DNA of 64,000 nucleotides, taken from positions 1 through 64,000 of the forward strand of contig JAUHXC010000046.1 in assembly GCA_030427205.1 (NCBI GenBank). Direction: 5' to 3'. The translations under genes were made by a program, and so were the position numbers. This document shows positions 27,403 through 37,700 of this stretch, in pieces. The stretch comes from a bacterium (GTDB taxonomy: Bacteria > Myxococcota_A > Bradymonadia > UBA7976 > UBA1532). Each line of letters opens with the position of its first letter. The stretch's first letter is position 1. Below the pieces are notes generated by a model that did not search any database, was not told the origin of the DNA, and worked only from the letters and a program-made list of their open reading frames with translations.

Positions 27403-30400
27403 ATGCGGGTACGCGGACTCTGGATCGCGTCGACGCTCGCCGCGCTGGCGCTGTGCGGCTGCGACGATGGCAACGGCGGGGGATCGGACACCGGTCAGCC
27501 GCCCGACGACATGCTGATCGACGGCGCCGGCGGTGAGCCGGCGGACGTGGCCACCGAGCCGGACGCCATCGTGGACGCCATGCCCGATGCCATCGCGGAT
27601 GCCATGCCCGACGCGGCCGTGGATGCCATGCCCGATGCCATCGCGGATGCCATGCCGGATGCCATCGTCGATGCCATGTCCGACGCCGCGCCGGATGTGC
27701 TGGTCGATCAGGGCCCGCCGCCGTGCGACGCCGACGGCGACTGCCTCGACGGCGAGATCTGCGGCGCCGGGTCGACCTGTGTGCCCGCGCCCGAGTGCCG
27801 GGTCGACTTCGACTGCGCCGAGGGGCGGATCTGCCTCGATGGCTTGTGTCGGGGCACCTCGGGCTGCGACGACGAGAGCCCGTGCCCTGGCGGGCGACCG
27901 TGCATCGACGGCGGCTGCGCGCAGCAGACCTGCCTCGAAGACGAGATGTGTGGTCCGGATGCGCTGTGCGTGGACGGCGTATGCGTCGCCGGCGGCTGCC
28001 GCGGCGACGCCGACTGCGCCGACGACGCCTTCTGCGCGCCCGAAGGCATCTGCCGGCCGTCGCCGCCGTGCCTCGTCGACTTCGACTGCGCCGACGGCCG
28101 GCTGTGCCTCGACGGCCTCTGCCGGGCGACGGCGGCGTGCGGCGAGGACGCCCCGTGCCCCGATGAGCGCCCGTGCCTCGACGGCCTCTGCCAGCAGCAG
28201 ACCTGCGCCGCCGATGACGTCTGCGGCGAGGGGTCGCTCTGCCTCGAAGGGCGCTGCGTCGAGGCCGACTGCCGCGACGCCTTCGACTGTGAGCCGGGCC
28301 TGCGCTGCCTGCGCGACCGCTGCATCGACGGCGACTGCCTCGACGACGGCGACTGCGGGCCGAGCGGGCTGTGCTTCGAGAACCGCTGTGGCCCGGGGGA
28401 TTGCCGGGTCGATGAGCAGTGCGCGGCCGGTTCTCTGTGCCTGACCAACATCTGCACGCCGGCCGACTGCCGCGAAGACGGCGACTGCGGCGACGGCGTG
28501 CTGTGCCTCGATACGCTGTGCATCCCGGGCGACTGCCGCGCCGACGCCGACTGCGGCGAGGGCGCGCTGTGCGAGGCCAACCGGTGTGTGCCGGGCGATT
28601 GTCGCGACGACGCCGCCTGCGACGCCGGCTCGCTGTGCCTCGACCTGAGCTGTACGCCCGCCGACTGCCGCGGGGACGCCGAGTGCGCGCCCGGCGAGCT
28701 GTGCCTGGGCAATCAGTGCACCGCGGCCGACTGTCGCGCCGACGGCGAGTGCGCCGATGGCGAGTCGTGCGTGCGCAATACCTGCATCGTCGGCGACTGC
28801 CTCGACGGGCTCGACTGTGGCCCCGAGCAGACCTGTATTCGCAACAGCTGCATCGACGGCGACTGTCTGCTCGACGGCGATTGCGGCGACGGTCAGCTGT
28901 GCCTCGACCAGAGCTGCACGGTGGCCGACTGCCGCGCCGACGCTGACTGCGGCGCGGGTGAGCTGTGCTTCGACAACCAGTGCACCGAGGCCGACTGCCG
29001 GGTGACCGACGACTGCGCCGAGGGGCAGACCTGCATCCGCAACGCCTGCATCGACGGCGACTGCCTGCTCGATGGCGACTGCGGCGCAGGCGAGCTGTGC
29101 CTCGAGCAGCAGTGCACGGTGGCCGACTGCCGCGTCGAGGCCGACTGCGCGCCGGGCGAGGCGTGCATCCGCAATACCTGCGTGCTCGGCGACTGCCTCG
29201 AAGACGTCGACTGCGACGAGGGCGTGCTGTGCCTCGCCAATACGTGCACCCCGAACGGCTGCCGCGGCGATGACGACTGCGCCTTCGGCTCGCTGTGCTT
29301 CGACCAGCGGTGCGAAGAGGCCGAGTGCCGCGACGACGCCGGCTGCCGGGCGGGCCAGCTCTGCCTCGAGCGCAGCTGCATCTCGGGGGATTGCCGGCTC
29401 GACGACGAGTGCGGTGACGGCGAGCTGTGCCTCGAGAACAACTGCACCGCGGCCGACTGCCGGGAGAACGTCGACTGCGCCGACGGTGAGAGCTGCATCC
29501 GCAATACCTGCATCGACGGGGACTGCCTCGACGACGGCGACTGCGAGGCCGGGGCCCTGTGCCTCGCCAACAGCTGCACCCCGGGCAACTGCCGGGCCGA
29601 CGACGAGTGCGGCGCCGGCGAGCTGTGCCTGGAGAACCTGTGCACCGAGGCCGACTGCCGCGCGGACGGCGAGTGCGCCGCCGACCAGCTCTGCCTCGAC
29701 AACCAGTGCGCCCGGGCCGACTGCCGCGCAGACGGCGACTGCGCGGGCGGCGAGCTGTGCGAGGCCAACCTCTGCGTGCCCGATCCGGCGCTCGCGAGCT
29801 GCCGCGCGGCGCTCGATTTCCCGGCCGACGGCGTCTTGCAGGGCGATCTGCGCGGCTTGGATGCGCTGCAGCAGGGCACCTGCGGCGGCGCGGGCCCCGA
29901 GCGGGTCTACACCCGGGTTCAGGGCGCCGCGGTGCAGTGCTTGCGGCTGGTGGAGTCCGACGGACCGATCACCCTGCACGCGCGCGGCGACTGCGGTGAC
30001 ATCGCCAGCGAGGCCGGCTGCTTCGACGCCGTGCCCGCGGGCACCGGGCTGACGCTCGACGCCGAGGAAGGCGCGACGTGGTTCATCTTCGTCGACAGCC
30101 CCGCGGATCAGGCGGGCCGGTTCACCCTGAGCACCGTCGACGGGCCGTGCCCCGCGCCGTGCGCGGCCGACGCCGAGTGCGGCCAGGGCGAGCTGTGCCT
30201 CGATCGGCTGTGTCGGCCGGCGCCCGCCTGCGGACAGGACGTCGACTGCCCCGAAGGCCGTATCTGCGAGCAGGGCCGCTGCGCGCCGCCGCAATGCGCC
30301 GCCGACGGCGACTGCCCCGACGCCCGGCTCTGCCTCGAGCAGCGCTGCGTCGAGGCCGACTGTCGGGAGGACGGCGACTGCGCCGAAGGCTTGTGCTTCG

Positions 30401-33400
30401 ACAATACCTGCCAGCTCGGCCGCTGCCGGGCGGACGGGGATTGCCCGGTCGGCCTGTGCTTCGACACCGTCTGCGTGGCCGACGGCTGCCGCGAAGACGG
30501 GCAGTGTGCCGAGGGGCTGTGTCTCGACAACCGCTGCGTGGCTGATGGCTGCCGGGCGGACGAGGACTGCGCCGAGGGCGTGTGTCTCGACAACCGCTGC
30601 GTGGCCGACGGCTGCCGGGCGGATGAAGACTGCGCCGAGGGGCTGTGCCTCGACAACCGCTGCGTGGCCGACGGCTGCCGGGCGGACGAGGACTGCGCCG
30701 AGGGGCTGTGCCTCGACGAGCGCTGTGTGGCCGACGGCTGCCGCGGCGACGACGACTGCGACCCGGGCACCATCTGCGAGGCGCAGCGCTGCGCCCCCGG
30801 CTGCCGCTTCGACGAGCAGTGCGCCGAGGGCGAGCTGTGCATCGCCAACGCGTGCGTCGCCGGCGACTGTCGGGTGGACGGGGACTGCGACGGTCAGATC
30901 TGCGAGGACAACCAGTGCGTGGCGCCGCAGTGTGACGGCGAAGAGGTCTTGTGCCCCGAGGGCCAGCTCTGCGCCGGTGGGCGCTGCGTCGAGCGCGGCG
31001 ACTTCGGCGACTGCGCCGCGCCGCTCGATCTGCCGCTGGGGGTCTTTGTCGAGGGCACCCTGCGCGACGCCCCGTCGGAGATCAGCGGCGGCTGCGGCGG
31101 CGACGGCCCCGAGTCGATCTACAGCTTCGCGCCGCCCTTCCCGGGGCCGTATTGCATCTGGGTCGAGCGGGCGAACTTCGACTCGACGCTGTCGGTGCGC
31201 GCCGACTGCGCCGACGGGGAGAGCGAGCTGGATTGCAACGACGATGGCGAGTTCGCGGGCGGGCTGCTCTCCGATCTGACGCTCTTCCACGAGCCGGGGG
31301 AGGGGCCGGAGACGCTCTTCGTGCTCATCGAAGGGCTCGGTGACGAGGACGTCGGCGACTATGTCATCCGGGCGGACGTCGGCGCCTGCGGCGAGCGGTT
31401 CTTCTGCGGCGGCGGCGCCGAGGGTGAAGGCGAGGGCGAGGGCGAAGGGGAAGGCGAGGGGGAGATTCCGTTCGACTGCCCGCCGGGTCAGTTCTGTATC
31501 GGCGACGAGTGCGTGCCGGGCGACTGTCAGGTCGACGACGACTGTGTCGCGGGCCAGCGCTGCGCCGATCTGCGGTGTGTCGTGCCCGAGTGCGACGTGG
31601 ACGGCGACTGCCCGGCGGATCAGGTGTGCCGCGGGTTCCAGTGCGGGGCCGACGTCGGCACGTGCGAGGCGCCGGTCCAGATCGGCGTCGGCGTCGAGGT
31701 GCGCGGCACCATCACCGACGCCCCCTCGGAGGTCGAGGGCTTCTGCGGCGGCAGCGGCCCGGAGGCGATCTTCGTCTTCGAGCCCGAGCTGCTCGCGCCG
31801 TATTGCATCTACATCACCGACGCCGAGTTCGACTCGACGCTGTCGGTCGTCACCGAGTGCGGCGATCTCGAGTCGACCCTCGAGTGCAACGACGACGGCG
31901 ACTTCGCCGGCGGGCTGCTGTCCGACGTGACGGTGTTCCCCTTCGTGGGCGAGGGCGACGCGGTCGACCGCATGTTCATCTACGTCGAAGGCCTCGGGGG
32001 CGGCGAGAGCGGCGACTTCGGGCTGCGTATCGAGTTCGGCGAGTGCGGCGAGCGCTTCTTCTGCGAGGGCCCGTTCGACTGCCCGCCGGGTCTGGCGTGC
32101 GTCGAGGGCGAGTGCCTGCAGCCGGAGTGCGAGGTGGACGGCGACTGCGCCCAGGGCGAGGTCTGTGTCTTCGGGCTGTGCGAGCCGCCGGAGTGCGTCG
32201 AGGACGGCGACTGCGCCGAAGGCGAGCTGTGCATCGACAACGAGTGCTTCGAGCCGGATTGCCTCGAAGACGCGGATTGTGGCTTCGACGAGGGCGGCGA
32301 GCCGTTCATCTGCCGCGAGCTGCGCTGCATCCCCGACGTGCCCATCGGCGACTGCGACGCGCCGCTGCCCATCGGCCGCGATCCGGTCGACGGTCAGACC
32401 CGCTTCGCCGACTCGGAGCAGACGGCGGGCTGCGCCTTCCCCGGCGACAGCCCCGAGCAGGTCTACGCCTACACCGCGCAGCGCGACGGACCCCACTGCG
32501 CGGCGCTGCTCGACGCGAACTTCTCGGCGGTGCTCTCGGTGCGCGAGACGTGCGCCGATCCGGCGTCGGAGCTGCAGTGTGCCATTGGCTTCGAGGGGCG
32601 CCCCGAGGTCACCTTCGAGGCGGCGGCGGGCGCCACCTACGCGGTGCTCGTCGACGCGGCCTTCGACCGGGACTTCGGCGACTATCGGCTGCAGGTGAGT
32701 CGCGGGGTGTGCGGTGAGCCGCCGCCGTGTGACTTCGACGTCGATTGCCTCGACGACGAGCTCTGCTTCGAGGGCAGCTGCGTGCTCGATCCCTGTGAAG
32801 ACGCGGTGCCCATCGACGGGCCGGGGGTCTATCAGGCGAATAACAGCGACGCGTTGCCGCTGCAGACGGCGAGCTGCGGCCTGGGCCTCGACGGCCCCGA
32901 GGTCGTCTTCTCGTTGACCCGCGACGTGGACGGGCCGGTGTGCCTGAGCACGATCGGCACCGGCTTCGACACGGTGTTGTCGGTCCGGGCGGCGGTCTGT
33001 GACGATCTGCTGTCGGAGGTGGCCTGCAACGACGACGACGACAGCGTGGGCCGGCGCCAGTCCCGGCTCACGTTGGACGCGACGGCAGCGACGCCGTACT
33101 TCGTCTACGTCGATGGCTATCAGGGCGCGACCGGTCAGATCGCCTTGGAGATGACCGAGGGCCCGTGCGACTTCGAGGGCGACATCTGTCGGGCCGACGC
33201 CGACTGCCCCGAGGGCACCCGCTGCATCGACAAGGCCTGCGTCGAGGTGCCCGATCTGGGCGGCTGTGAAGAGCCGCTGCCCATCGAGGACTTCGGGACC
33301 ATCGAGGGCAATACCCGGGCGAACGGCCAGGCCGTCTTCGGCGCCGTCTGCGGCGGCGGGGCGTCCAGCGTCGAGGACGTCTACGTCTTCACGCCGCAGG

Positions 33401-34665
33401 TGTCGGGGCCGGTGTGCTTCAACCTGGACGGCACGCTCTTCGACTCGGTGATGCACATCCGGGCGGGGGACTGCGCGTCGACCGGGGCGCAGGTGGCCTG
33501 CAACGACGACGCGCCGCCGGGCATCGCCGCCGGCGTGGCCTCGGCCATCACCCTCGAAGCCACGGCGGGCACCGACTACTACGTCTTCGTCGACGGCTTC
33601 GGCTTCGCCCGCGGGGCCTACACCCTCGACGTCTCGCCGGGGCCGTGCCGGCCGCCCTGCGAGGAGAACGCCGACTGCGGCCTGGGCGAGAGCTGCGTGG
33701 CCGGCGGCTGCGCGGTGGCCTGCGACGCGGACGGCGACTGCGCGGCGGGCGAGGCCTGTGTCGCCGGCGGCTGCGAGCCGGCGGTGGCCTCGGGCACCTG
33801 TGAAGCGCCCATCGTGCTCGCCGATCCGGTCGGCGTCCACACCGCCAGCACCGCGGGGGCCGAGGCCCTGCTCGAGCCGGCGTGCAGCGCCGCGCCGAGC
33901 GGCGCCGAGGCGGTCTTCGCCTTCACCGTCGAAGACGACCGCGAGCTGTGCGTGACCACCGAGGGGTCGGGCTTCGACACCGTGCTGACGGTGCAGAGCG
34001 ATCCGTGCGGCGGCGACCGCTTCATCGGCTGCAACGACGACAGCGACCAGCAGCAGGGGTCGCCGTTCAACAGCGCGGTGAACCTCGCCGCCCGGGCGGG
34101 GCAGACCTACTACGCCATCGTCGACGGGGTCGGCGGCGGCGGCGGTCGGGTGACGCTCGACATCCGCGAGGGCAAGTGTCGCCGGCCGTCGTTCAGCGGC
34201 ATCCGGCAGGACATCCCCGAGGCGGAGATCCTCGAGCTGGGCTTCGAGCTGTGCTGGTCGGGGCTCTACGGCCGGAACGAGCCGCTGGGGCCGATCCTCA
34301 ATCAGCAGTGCAACCAGAACGTGCTGGTCTGGGCCTGCCGGCCGGTGGGCAACCCGAACCTGACCCTGGCGGCGATGGGCGAGCGGGGGGTGATCCTCAC
34401 CGACCTCGGCCGGCAGAACAACGCCACGGTCAACCACAACGGCCTCGACTGGTACTACAGCGACAGCTACTCGATGGGCTTCGTGGCCGAGGGCACCGGC
34501 GTCAGCCGCAACAGCTGCGACACCGCCGGCAACGACCGGGAGTTCCGCATGTGCTGGCATACCAGCGGCGGCAATATCAGCAGCGGCTATCGCTGTGGGA
34601 ACTCGATCCTCAACGGAAACAACAGCTGGGAACGGCTGATCTTCCAGCGCTCGGGGAGTCTGTGA
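27403..34665 (+). CDS. giant Cys-rich lipoprotein C (2420 residues) with seven PPC-like domains
   Basis: The ATG at 27403 follows GGGGGGAG and lies 17 bp after giant A. The lipobox is ALCGC, with C20 followed by DD. A DAMPDAI linker leads to residues 105-797, an array of about 27 short Cys-rich units of the type C-R-x-D-x-D-C-x-x-G-x-L-C-x-x-x-x-C. After this, seven PPC-like beta domains are separated by more Cys units (a second array at about 920-1195). Each PPC-like domain starts like CEAPxxI, ends a strand in F-D-(S/T)-x-L-x-V and has the motif C-N-D-D. A (Gly-Glu)n spacer lies at about 1340-1354. The last 160 residues form a distinct domain with ELCWSGLYG, RNSCDT, MCWHTSGGNI and YRCGNS that I cannot name. 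Role inferred: a rigid, disulfide-rich surface stalk with binding modules. Confidence 0.88.
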   Translation: MRVRGLWIASTLAALALCGCDDGNGGGSDTGQPPDDMLIDGAGGEPADVATEPDAIVDAMPDAIADAMPDAAVDAMPDAIADAMPDAIVDAMSDAAPDVLVDQGPPPCDADGDCLDGEICGAGSTCVPAPECRVDFDCAEGRICLDGLCRGTSGCDDESPCPGGRPCIDGGCAQQTCLEDEMCGPDALCVDGVCVAGGCRGDADCADDAFCAPEGICRPSPPCLVDFDCADGRLCLDGLCRATAACGEDAPCPDERPCLDGLCQQQTCAADDVCGEGSLCLEGRCVEADCRDAFDCEPGLRCLRDRCIDGDCLDDGDCGPSGLCFENRCGPGDCRVDEQCAAGSLCLTNICTPADCREDGDCGDGVLCLDTLCIPGDCRADADCGEGALCEANRCVPGDCRDDAACDAGSLCLDLSCTPADCRGDAECAPGELCLGNQCTAADCRADGECADGESCVRNTCIVGDCLDGLDCGPEQTCIRNSCIDGDCLLDGDCGDGQLCLDQSCTVADCRADADCGAGELCFDNQCTEADCRVTDDCAEGQTCIRNACIDGDCLLDGDCGAGELCLEQQCTVADCRVEADCAPGEACIRNTCVLGDCLEDVDCDEGVLCLANTCTPNGCRGDDDCAFGSLCFDQRCEEAECRDDAGCRAGQLCLERSCISGDCRLDDECGDGELCLENNCTAADCRENVDCADGESCIRNTCIDGDCLDDGDCEAGALCLANSCTPGNCRADDECGAGELCLENLCTEADCRADGECAADQLCLDNQCARADCRADGDCAGGELCEANLCVPDPALASCRAALDFPADGVLQGDLRGLDALQQGTCGGAGPERVYTRVQGAAVQCLRLVESDGPITLHARGDCGDIASEAGCFDAVPAGTGLTLDAEEGATWFIFVDSPADQAGRFTLSTVDGPCPAPCAADAECGQGELCLDRLCRPAPACGQDVDCPEGRICEQGRCAPPQCAADGDCPDARLCLEQRCVEADCREDGDCAEGLCFDNTCQLGRCRADGDCPVGLCFDTVCVADGCREDGQCAEGLCLDNRCVADGCRADEDCAEGVCLDNRCVADGCRADEDCAEGLCLDNRCVADGCRADEDCAEGLCLDERCVADGCRGDDDCDPGTICEAQRCAPGCRFDEQCAEGELCIANACVAGDCRVDGDCDGQICEDNQCVAPQCDGEEVLCPEGQLCAGGRCVERGDFGDCAAPLDLPLGVFVEGTLRDAPSEISGGCGGDGPESIYSFAPPFPGPYCIWVERANFDSTLSVRADCADGESELDCNDDGEFAGGLLSDLTLFHEPGEGPETLFVLIEGLGDEDVGDYVIRADVGACGERFFCGGGAEGEGEGEGEGEGEGEIPFDCPPGQFCIGDECVPGDCQVDDDCVAGQRCADLRCVVPECDVDGDCPADQVCRGFQCGADVGTCEAPVQIGVGVEVRGTITDAPSEVEGFCGGSGPEAIFVFEPELLAPYCIYITDAEFDSTLSVVTECGDLESTLECNDDGDFAGGLLSDVTVFPFVGEGDAVDRMFIYVEGLGGGESGDFGLRIEFGECGERFFCEGPFDCPPGLACVEGECLQPECEVDGDCAQGEVCVFGLCEPPECVEDGDCAEGELCIDNECFEPDCLEDADCGFDEGGEPFICRELRCIPDVPIGDCDAPLPIGRDPVDGQTRFADSEQTAGCAFPGDSPEQVYAYTAQRDGPHCAALLDANFSAVLSVRETCADPASELQCAIGFEGRPEVTFEAAAGATYAVLVDAAFDRDFGDYRLQVSRGVCGEPPPCDFDVDCLDDELCFEGSCVLDPCEDAVPIDGPGVYQANNSDALPLQTASCGLGLDGPEVVFSLTRDVDGPVCLSTIGTGFDTVLSVRAAVCDDLLSEVACNDDDDSVGRRQSRLTLDATAATPYFVYVDGYQGATGQIALEMTEGPCDFEGDICRADADCPEGTRCIDKACVEVPDLGGCEEPLPIEDFGTIEGNTRANGQAVFGAVCGGGASSVEDVYVFTPQVSGPVCFNLDGTLFDSVMHIRAGDCASTGAQVACNDDAPPGIAAGVASAITLEATAGTDYYVFVDGFGFARGAYTLDVSPGPCRPPCEENADCGLGESCVAGGCAVACDADGDCAAGEACVAGGCEPAVASGTCEAPIVLADPVGVHTASTAGAEALLEPACSAAPSGAEAVFAFTVEDDRELCVTTEGSGFDTVLTVQSDPCGGDRFIGCNDDSDQQQGSPFNSAVNLAARAGQTYYAIVDGVGGGGGRVTLDIREGKCRRPSFSGIRQDIPEAEILELGFELCWSGLYGRNEPLGPILNQQCNQNVLVWACRPVGNPNLTLAAMGERGVILTDLGRQNNATVNHNGLDWYYSDSYSMGFVAEGTGVSRNSCDTAGNDREFRMCWHTSGGNISSGYRCGNSILNGNNSWERLIFQRSGSL
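27562..27690 (+). repeat. DAMPDAI linker-coding 12-bp-period repeat
   Basis: Alternating GATGCCATG, GATGCCATC and GACGCC units encode Asp-Ala-(Met/Ile/Ala)-(Pro/Val/Ala) repeats directly after the lipobox region of lipoprotein C. Flexible, acidic and prone to slippage. Confidence 0.85.
31420..31464 (+). repeat. (Glu-Gly)n spacer-coding repeat
   Basis: Fifteen codons alternate GAG/GAA with GGC/GGG/GGT between PPC-like domain 2 and the next Cys unit of lipoprotein C. Synonymous changes between units indicate an old, selected spacer rather than a fresh expansion. Confidence 0.9.
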
Positions 34666-34727
34666 TGCGGCGAGGAGAGAGACCCGTGAATGCACACCGC
34701 CTCTCGCGGCCCGGATGGGGGAACACG

Positions 34728-37700
34728 ATGAAGCGCGCCTGGCTTCTGCTGGCATGTCTGGCGTTCGTCGCCTGCGACGACCAGCCCAACGATCCGCCGG
34801 CGACCGACATGGCCGACATGACCGTGGTCGTCGACATGGATCCCGGCGCGGTCGACGGCAGCGGTGACGCCCAGCCGGTCGACGCAGCGCCCGATGCCGC
34901 GCCGGACGCGGCGCCGGACGCCGCGCCGGATGCGGTGGTCGATGCCGCCCCGGACGCTGCGCCGGATGCCGTGGTGGATGCGGCGCCCGACGCTGCGCCC
35001 GACGCGTTGGCAGACGCGGCGCCCGACGCCGTCGTCGACGCGGCGGTGGACGCCGAGATCGACGCGGTGGTCGACGCGGCCATACCGCAGCTGGCCATCC
35101 AGATCCTCAGCCCCGTCGGGCAAGCGCTGGTCAGCGCGAGCCCCATCGCCGTCACCGGTCGTGTGGCCCTGCCCGTCGACGCGCTGGCCGTCGGCGGTCA
35201 GGACGTCGAGCCCGACGCGGACGGTGCCTTCGCCGCCGACGTGGCGCTGGAGGAGGGCGAGAATCAGATCGTCGCCACCGCGACCCGCGGCGACGACACC
35301 GTCGAGGCCCGGGTCACCGTGACCCTCGACAGCACCGCGCCGGTCATCGCGATCGTCGCGCCGGTGGACGGCAGCTCGACCCCCGACGCGCGGGTGCAGG
35401 TCGAGGGCACGATCGACGACCCGAGCGCGGTCGTCGTGGTCAACGGCGTCGCCGCGGCGGTGGCCGACGGCCGCTTCACCCTGGAGATCGCGCTGAACGA
35501 GGGTGAGAACGTCATCGTGGCCACCGCCCGCGATCCGGCGCGCAACGAGGCCACCGCCCAGGTCACCATCACCCGCGACAGCGACGCCCCGGGCATCGCG
35601 ATCGTCGCGCCGGCCAACGGTCTGGTCACGGCGGACGAGACCGTCGAGGTGACCGGCACGGTGGATGATCCCGCCGCGACGGTCACGGTCAACGGCGTAG
35701 ACGCGGCGGTCGCCGGCGGGGGCTTCACCGCGACGGTGCCGCTCGCCGAGGGCGAGAACGCCATCGTCGCCACCGCCACCGACGCCAGCGGCAACCAGAG
35801 CAGCGCCCGCGTCGACGTGGTGCGCGATACCACGCCGCCGGTCGTGGCGATCACCGCGCCGGCCGACGGCGCCGTGATCGCGGCGCTCGAGGTGACGGTG
35901 CGCGGCACGGTGGACGACCGTGAGGCCACGGTCAGCGTGAACGGGGCCGAGGCGCCGGTCCTGGCCAACGGCACGTGGTCGGTGACCCTGCCGCTGGCCG
36001 ACGGCGACAACGTGCTCGTCGCGACGGCCACCGACGCGCTGGGCAACGAGGCGACCGCCCAGGTCACCATCACCCGCGACTCGGGCCCGCCGGCGGTGGC
36101 GATCACCGCGCCGGCCGACGGTCTGCGCACGCAGGCCGATCAGATCGAGGTCACCGGGACCGTCGACGACGACGAGGCCACCGTGACCGTCAACGGCGTC
36201 GCGGCGGTGGTGGCCGACGGCGGCTTCACCGCGACGGTGCCGCTCGCCGAGGGCGACAACGCCATCGTAGCGGTGGCCACCGACATCGTCGGCAACAGCG
36301 CCGAGGCCGGCGTCACGGTCGTGCGCGACCTGACCGCGCCCGTCGTGGCCATCACCGCGCCGGCGGACGGGGCCATCGTCGGCAGCGAGACTGTGCGGGT
36401 CGAGGGCACCGTCGACGATCCCGACGCGACGGTCGAGGTCAACGGGCTGGCGGCCAATGTGGTCGATGGAGCCTTCGCGGTCGACGTGCCGCTGCAGGAA
36501 GGCAACAACGGCATCCTGGCCACCGCCACCGACGTGGCCGGCAACGAGGGCAGCGCCGCGATCACCGTGATGCGCGACTCGACCCCGCCGCTCATCGTCA
36601 TCGACGTGCCCGCCGACGGGCAGAACCTCATCCGCCGGGTCGTGCGGGCCGCGGGCTCGGTCAACGACGCCACCGCCGTGGTGGTGGTCGCCGGGGTCGA
36701 GGCGAACGTGGTCGGCAATACCTGGACCGCCGACATCGAGCTGCTGGAGGGGGAGAATACGGTCGAGGCCATCGCCACCGATCCGGTGGGCAACGTCGGC
36801 CGGGCCAGCGTGACGGTCACCGTCGACAGCACCCCGGCGGGCATCTTCATCGACGCCCCGGAGGACGGCCTCAATACCGGCGACGCCAGCGTCGACGTGC
36901 GCGGCCGGGTCGAGGGCGCCGACGTGGAGGTCGTCGAGGTCAACGGCGTGGTCGTCGAGGTGGTCGACGGGGCCTTCGCGCTCGACGGCGTCGACCTGCT
37001 CGAAGGGCTCAACGTCATCACCGCCACGGTCACCGATACCTTCGGCAACGTGGGCACCGCCCGGGTCGAGGTCGTCCGCGACGCGGGGGCGCCGGTCATC
37101 CACATCGAGACCCCGGCCAACGGGGCGGTGCTGACCACCTCGCAGATCGACGTGGCCGGCATCACCAACGACTACATCACCGGGGTGACGGTCAGCGAAG
37201 ACGACCTCGACGTCTGGGTCAACGGCCAGCCGGCGATGGTGCTCAACCGCACCTTCACCCTGTCGAACCTGCTGCTGCAGCGCGGCCCGAACACCATCAC
37301 CGTCGAGGCCGAGGACCGCGCGGGCAACCGCTCGACGAAGAGCATCGAGGTCACCTACGCCGAAGAGGCCGGGCAGCGGCTGGTGCTCATCTCGGGTCAG
37401 AGCCAGGGCGCGCGCCAGGGCGACCCGGTGCAGGAGCCGCTGGTGGTCTCGCTGCTCGACGAGAACGGCAACCCGGTGCCCGAGAGCCCGGTGACGTTCA
37501 CCGTGGTGCGCGGCGACGGCGAGCTCGACGCCTTCCCCGAGACCGGCCGCGAGCTGACGGTGATCACCGACGACAACGGCCTCGCCGGGGTCAACTTCAC
37601 GCCGGGCGGCCGCGCCGGCGCCGGCAGCCACCGGGTCATCGCCACCGCGCCGGGCTTCCTGGGCCAGGTGGAGTTCTGCACGTCGGTCTATCCCGACGAC

